DNA from: an uncultured Clostridia bacterium
Lineage (GTDB): Bacteria > Bacillota > Clostridia > Christensenellales > UBA1242
Direction: 5' to 3'
Assembly: GCA_945937975.1 (NCBI GenBank)
Contig: CAMEUD010000038.1
Span: 1 to 10,437, forward strand
Length of the DNA: 10,437 bases
The notes below the pieces were generated by a model. It made no database searches, was not told where the DNA came from, and saw only the letters and a list, made by a program, of their open reading frames with translations. Shown here piece by piece: positions 7,460 to 10,437 of the stretch (position 1 is the first letter of the stretch; each line of letters starts with the position of its first letter). Both the position numbers and the translations under genes were made by a program.

Positions 7460-8665
7460 GTATATGATTTTAGAAAATATGGACCAATCGTAAGTTTGGA
7501 CCATTACGATAAAATAATCTCAAAATATACCAATGAAGGTGTAAAAGTAACTTTGATTATTCTTATGCACAATGTTGAAGATAAATTAATCCAACCATAT
7601 TACTTAACATATCCAGCAACAAAAGGTTCATCAAAGTATGTTCAGGTCAACACTTCCAATGAATATGGTGCTTCATATTGGGGAGCATTTATGGAGTTTT
7701 TAAGCGACCACTACTCAAAAGAAGGAAACAAAAGTAGTTACTCTTATGGTCTTGTTGAAACTTATGTTCTTGGAAATGAAATTGATATGTCATCAAGCTG
7801 GAACAATATTGTTGGCAGTGGTCAAGCATCTCTCACCTTGGAAAATTATGTTGAAGAATACGAAAGAGAAATGAGAATTGAAAATCAAGCAATAAAAAAA
7901 TATTATAGCAAAAATAAAATATTGGTTTCACTTACTCATGCTTGGCAAAGCAAAATTGAAGAATATTCCCCAAAAGGAATTTTGGACTATATGACAATAA
8001 AAACATTAAGCGAAGGTAATTATGATTATGGTTTTGCAATTCACCCATACGGAATTAACCTTGCAAGTCCAACCTTTTGGTCAACAGACCTTTCTAGTGA
8101 TGGAATGACTGGTTCACTTAACACATCTTGTATCACTTGGAGCAATTTGGAAGTTATTCAATTATATTTGGAGCAAACAAGCAAAAGATATAATGGAGAA
8201 ATTCGTTCGGTGTATCTAACTGAAGGTGGAGTATCATCTTCAAAAGAAGGAAGTGGCGAAGTATTTGAATTAACCAAAAACCAACAAAGTGCTGGCATTG
8301 CATATATTTATTACAAATGCACACAACTTTCTTGTGTGAAAGCACTTATTTATTATAGACTTGTTGACAGTCAATATGAAGGAGCAAACTTTGGCTTATA
8401 CACAGAAGATGGATTACTTCAAAAACCTGCTTACAGAGTTTATAAATATATTGATACTCAATATTCATTTGAAGTGTCAAAACAGTATTTAAAATATATA
8501 ACTTGGTCAGTAAGCGATGGTTGGTCGACAATATCTTATGGAGAAGAAGTTGGAAATGTCAATTCATACTTTGATACAATGGCATTGTTTAGAAGCAAAT
8601 TTGATTGGAACTCGCATTGGGATGAAAGCAAGATTATTATAAGACAAATTGATGATTATGTATAA
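7460..8665 (+). pseudogene. DUF5722-like barrel domain, C-terminal part after the amber codon
   Basis: The continuation of the lipoprotein gene, with no stop for 401 codons. It carries the body of a glycoside-hydrolase-like TIM barrel: SLDHYDKIISKYTNEGVKVT (7493-7552), then YWGAFMEFLSDHYS, then YVLGNEID with E349 of the joined protein (7778-7780), then GFAIHPYG, then VYLTEGGVSS with E497 (8222-8224), and finally the KPAYRVYKYIDTQ closing motif. An Asn-Glu after one strand and a Glu near a later strand is the clan GH-A pattern of acid/base and nucleophile; assigning those roles here is inference. The first in-frame start-like codon is TTG 7496, with no ribosome site and already inside the domain, so independent translation is unlikely. 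Sequence quality is family-like throughout, with no other stop or frameshift, so the damage is recent or the codon is read through. Confidence 0.72.
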
Positions 8666-8678
8666 AAAGGAGTAAAAG

Positions 8679-10415
8679 ATGAAAAGAAATTTATTTACAA
8701 GTTTTATGCTCGCATTGTGTTTGGGACTATCTGCCCTAATACTTACTGCTTGTGGCAAAACAGACTATGATATGAGCGGTGTGGCATTTAACGATATTAC
8801 AAAAGATTACACAGAATCAACTGTAATCTTAACAGAAAATGACCTTGAAGGCACTTTGCCAGAAGGTGTTGAAGTATCTTTTGAATATTTTAGTGATGAA
8901 GAAAGAACTCAAACAATAATTGCAAAAGATGCTGGAATTTATTATGTTACTGCAAAATTTACAGGAGATAATAAACATAATGCAATACAAGACAAGTATG
9001 CAACACTTACAATCAACAAAGTTAATTTTAGTAATGTAACTTTTGATATTGCAGGAACATACACAGATTCAACAAACAACAAAGTAACAGTTGTTGCAAA
9101 AAGCGAAGATGAAAATAATGTATATTTTGAATATGATGCAAAACAATTTAGACTTTCAATTCAAAATGAAAGTATCTCATCAGATGCAATCACAAGAGAA
9201 ATCGGTTACTATAAAAGTTTAAACGATGACAAAACTAATGTTTTGGAAAGTTCAAAAACAACAAACAATGTTGTTGAAAAATATGGAGATGTTCTATATA
9301 TAAAAGTTAAGTATCAAGATAAAAATCACAATCCAATTTCTATTATCAAAAGAATAAGCATTGAAAAAATCACAAAAGAAATTAATACTTATGAAGACCT
9401 TATTCAAATGAATAAAGACATTTATGAAATACCATCAGCAGCATCAAGAAACGCATTTAGATATTTGTTAAAACAAGATATTGACCTTGGTGGCGAAGTT
9501 TGGAACACTATATCCCCTGTTTTTGGAAAAGATTATTTCTGTAGTGAATTTGATGGAAACGGACACACAATTTCAAACTTTAAAATCACAAATGATTCAA
9601 CAAAATACACATTAACACTTGCTGACAACTCAACAGTTACAGTTGATGCTCAAAACACAACTGACCAATGCATACATTTTGGTTTCTTTGGTTATGTTGC
9701 AGCAGCAAATATTCACGATTTAACATTGGATAATATCACTGTTAATATTGATATGGACGAAATGTCAAAAACTGCATCTGCAAAATATTGTTACTATGGC
9801 ACTCTTATGGCAAGAGGTGAAAGCGATGTATCAGCATATGGTATTAAAGATAATGCTTCAACAATATTAAAAGATTGCAATGTAAATAATGTTAATGCAA
9901 CCATTGTTGCTTCAAAAGCATATATCGGTGGAGTTATTGGTTGCGACCACAATGCAAACACAGAAACAAAAATTTATTCTCGTGAAAATCTTAATACAAA
10001 CAATGTAAGTATAACAGTTAAAAAGGGTACTGCTTTTAATGATAGATTAAGTGTTGGTGGAATCGTTGCAGAAACACAAAGTGGAGATGTAACATTATAT
10101 AAAAACTGCACAGTAACAAATGGCATTGTAAAAGTTTATGCTTACCAAAACGATGACAATACAAATGAAAGCAGTTATGGTTCAAAACCTGTTAGTGTTG
10201 GAACTATTCTTGGTTGGAATAGAGGCGGTGCAAGAGATGTAAAAATCGAAAACTGCTCTGGTAATTTGACTATGGATGTTTATGTTAAAAATGCAAGCCA
10301 ATTACAATATAACGGACTTTATGGTGCAAATTCAGCTGAACTTAGTACAGATGAATTTAGTACAGCATCAAATATTATCAACAAATACTATCTTGGAGTT
10401 TTGGTTCAAGAATAA
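8679..10415 (+). CDS. lipoprotein with MBG-like domain and GLUG-type beta-helix
   Basis: A 578-residue surface lipoprotein. The signal MKRNLF plus a hydrophobic core ends in LTAC, with C25 as the lipidated cysteine. Residues about 29-120 resemble an MBG/YDG Ig-like domain of adhesins (FxDxTxxYxEST, then a KDAGIYYVTAKFTGD strand and a YATLTINKV end). A further beta-rich stretch runs to about 240. From about 265 the pattern changes to a right-handed beta-helix with GLUG-like rungs: DIDLGGEVWNTISPVFG, EFDGNGHTISNFKI, FGFFGYVAAANIHDLTLDNI, then GG(V/I)-type turns at about 414, 457 and 506. Such proteins usually bind or display at the surface; no catalytic residues are evident and ligand is unknown. 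AAGGAG (8667-8672) is 6 nt before the ATG, 13 nt after the stop of the DUF5722-like frame, so the two are co-transcribed. With its own ribosome site it could still be translated despite the upstream amber, though polarity may reduce it. Confidence 0.82.
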   Translation: MKRNLFTSFMLALCLGLSALILTACGKTDYDMSGVAFNDITKDYTESTVILTENDLEGTLPEGVEVSFEYFSDEERTQTIIAKDAGIYYVTAKFTGDNKHNAIQDKYATLTINKVNFSNVTFDIAGTYTDSTNNKVTVVAKSEDENNVYFEYDAKQFRLSIQNESISSDAITREIGYYKSLNDDKTNVLESSKTTNNVVEKYGDVLYIKVKYQDKNHNPISIIKRISIEKITKEINTYEDLIQMNKDIYEIPSAASRNAFRYLLKQDIDLGGEVWNTISPVFGKDYFCSEFDGNGHTISNFKITNDSTKYTLTLADNSTVTVDAQNTTDQCIHFGFFGYVAAANIHDLTLDNITVNIDMDEMSKTASAKYCYYGTLMARGESDVSAYGIKDNASTILKDCNVNNVNATIVASKAYIGGVIGCDHNANTETKIYSRENLNTNNVSITVKKGTAFNDRLSVGGIVAETQSGDVTLYKNCTVTNGIVKVYAYQNDDNTNESSYGSKPVSVGTILGWNRGGARDVKIENCSGNLTMDVYVKNASQLQYNGLYGANSAELSTDEFSTASNIINKYYLGVLVQE

Positions 10416-10437
10416 TAAAAAAGAAAAAATAGAAATT

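Noticed and set aside
7496..8665. Second half of the DUF5722-like gene as an independent gene starting at TTG 7496
   Set aside because: No ribosome site or promoter, the start falls inside a conserved barrel segment, and the frame is continuous with the upstream part through one TAG.
8154..8758. Three minus-strand open frames of 61-64 codons
   Set aside because: All are antisense to the DUF5722-like barrel or the start of the beta-helix lipoprotein, with no start signals or recognisable domains.
10416..10437. Possible terminator after the last gene
   Set aside because: Only a purine-rich A tract is visible before the window ends; no hairpin can be formed from what is present.

Overview
The window is strongly AT-rich. 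It uses purine-rich Shine-Dalgarno sites (AAGGAG/GGAGG), some TTG starts, sigma-A-like promoters with TGn extended -10 elements, and lipobox lipoproteins. Together these point to a low-GC Gram-positive bacterium (Bacillota), most likely an uncultured anaerobe of gut or similar habitat. No ribosomal or other phylogenetic marker is present, so genus cannot be called. No tRNA, rRNA, CRISPR array, insertion sequence or phage gene is visible.

Left end (1-905): on the minus strand, a good promoter leads into a 50-codon remnant of a PHP-domain phosphoesterase and then a small zinc-ribbon protein. Facing away, on the plus strand, is the degraded C-terminal half of a TetR/AcrR-type regulator, with no DNA-binding domain and one internal stop. 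Both damaged genes are too short or too broken for ordinary ORF calling.

Middle (919-6598): a consensus -35 and a near-consensus -10 sit almost directly on the ATG of a membrane-anchored beta-propeller protein. It has 11 Asp-boxes and two GH74-like Asp motifs. It converges with a MacB-like fused ABC ATPase/FtsX permease on the minus strand, and a long AT-rich hairpin that works on both strands lies between them.

Right end (6599-10415): divergent from the ABC gene is a two-gene lipoprotein operon. The first gene is a DUF5722-like lipoprotein with a glycoside-hydrolase-type barrel, interrupted by a single in-frame amber codon (TAG at 7457-7459). The frame is the same and fully open on both sides, so this is a nonsense change or a recoded codon, not two genes. 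Thirteen bases later comes a lipoprotein with an MBG-like Ig-type N-terminal region and a GLUG/right-handed beta-helix C-terminal region.

Working together (inference): four cell-surface products (propeller glycosidase-like protein, ABC transporter with a large external domain, DUF5722 lipoprotein, beta-helix lipoprotein) look like a surface module for handling glycans or an exported polysaccharide. Substrate is unknown. Three of the nine protein-coding loci in the window are damaged, which suggests local gene decay or, less likely, stop-codon recoding or assembly error.
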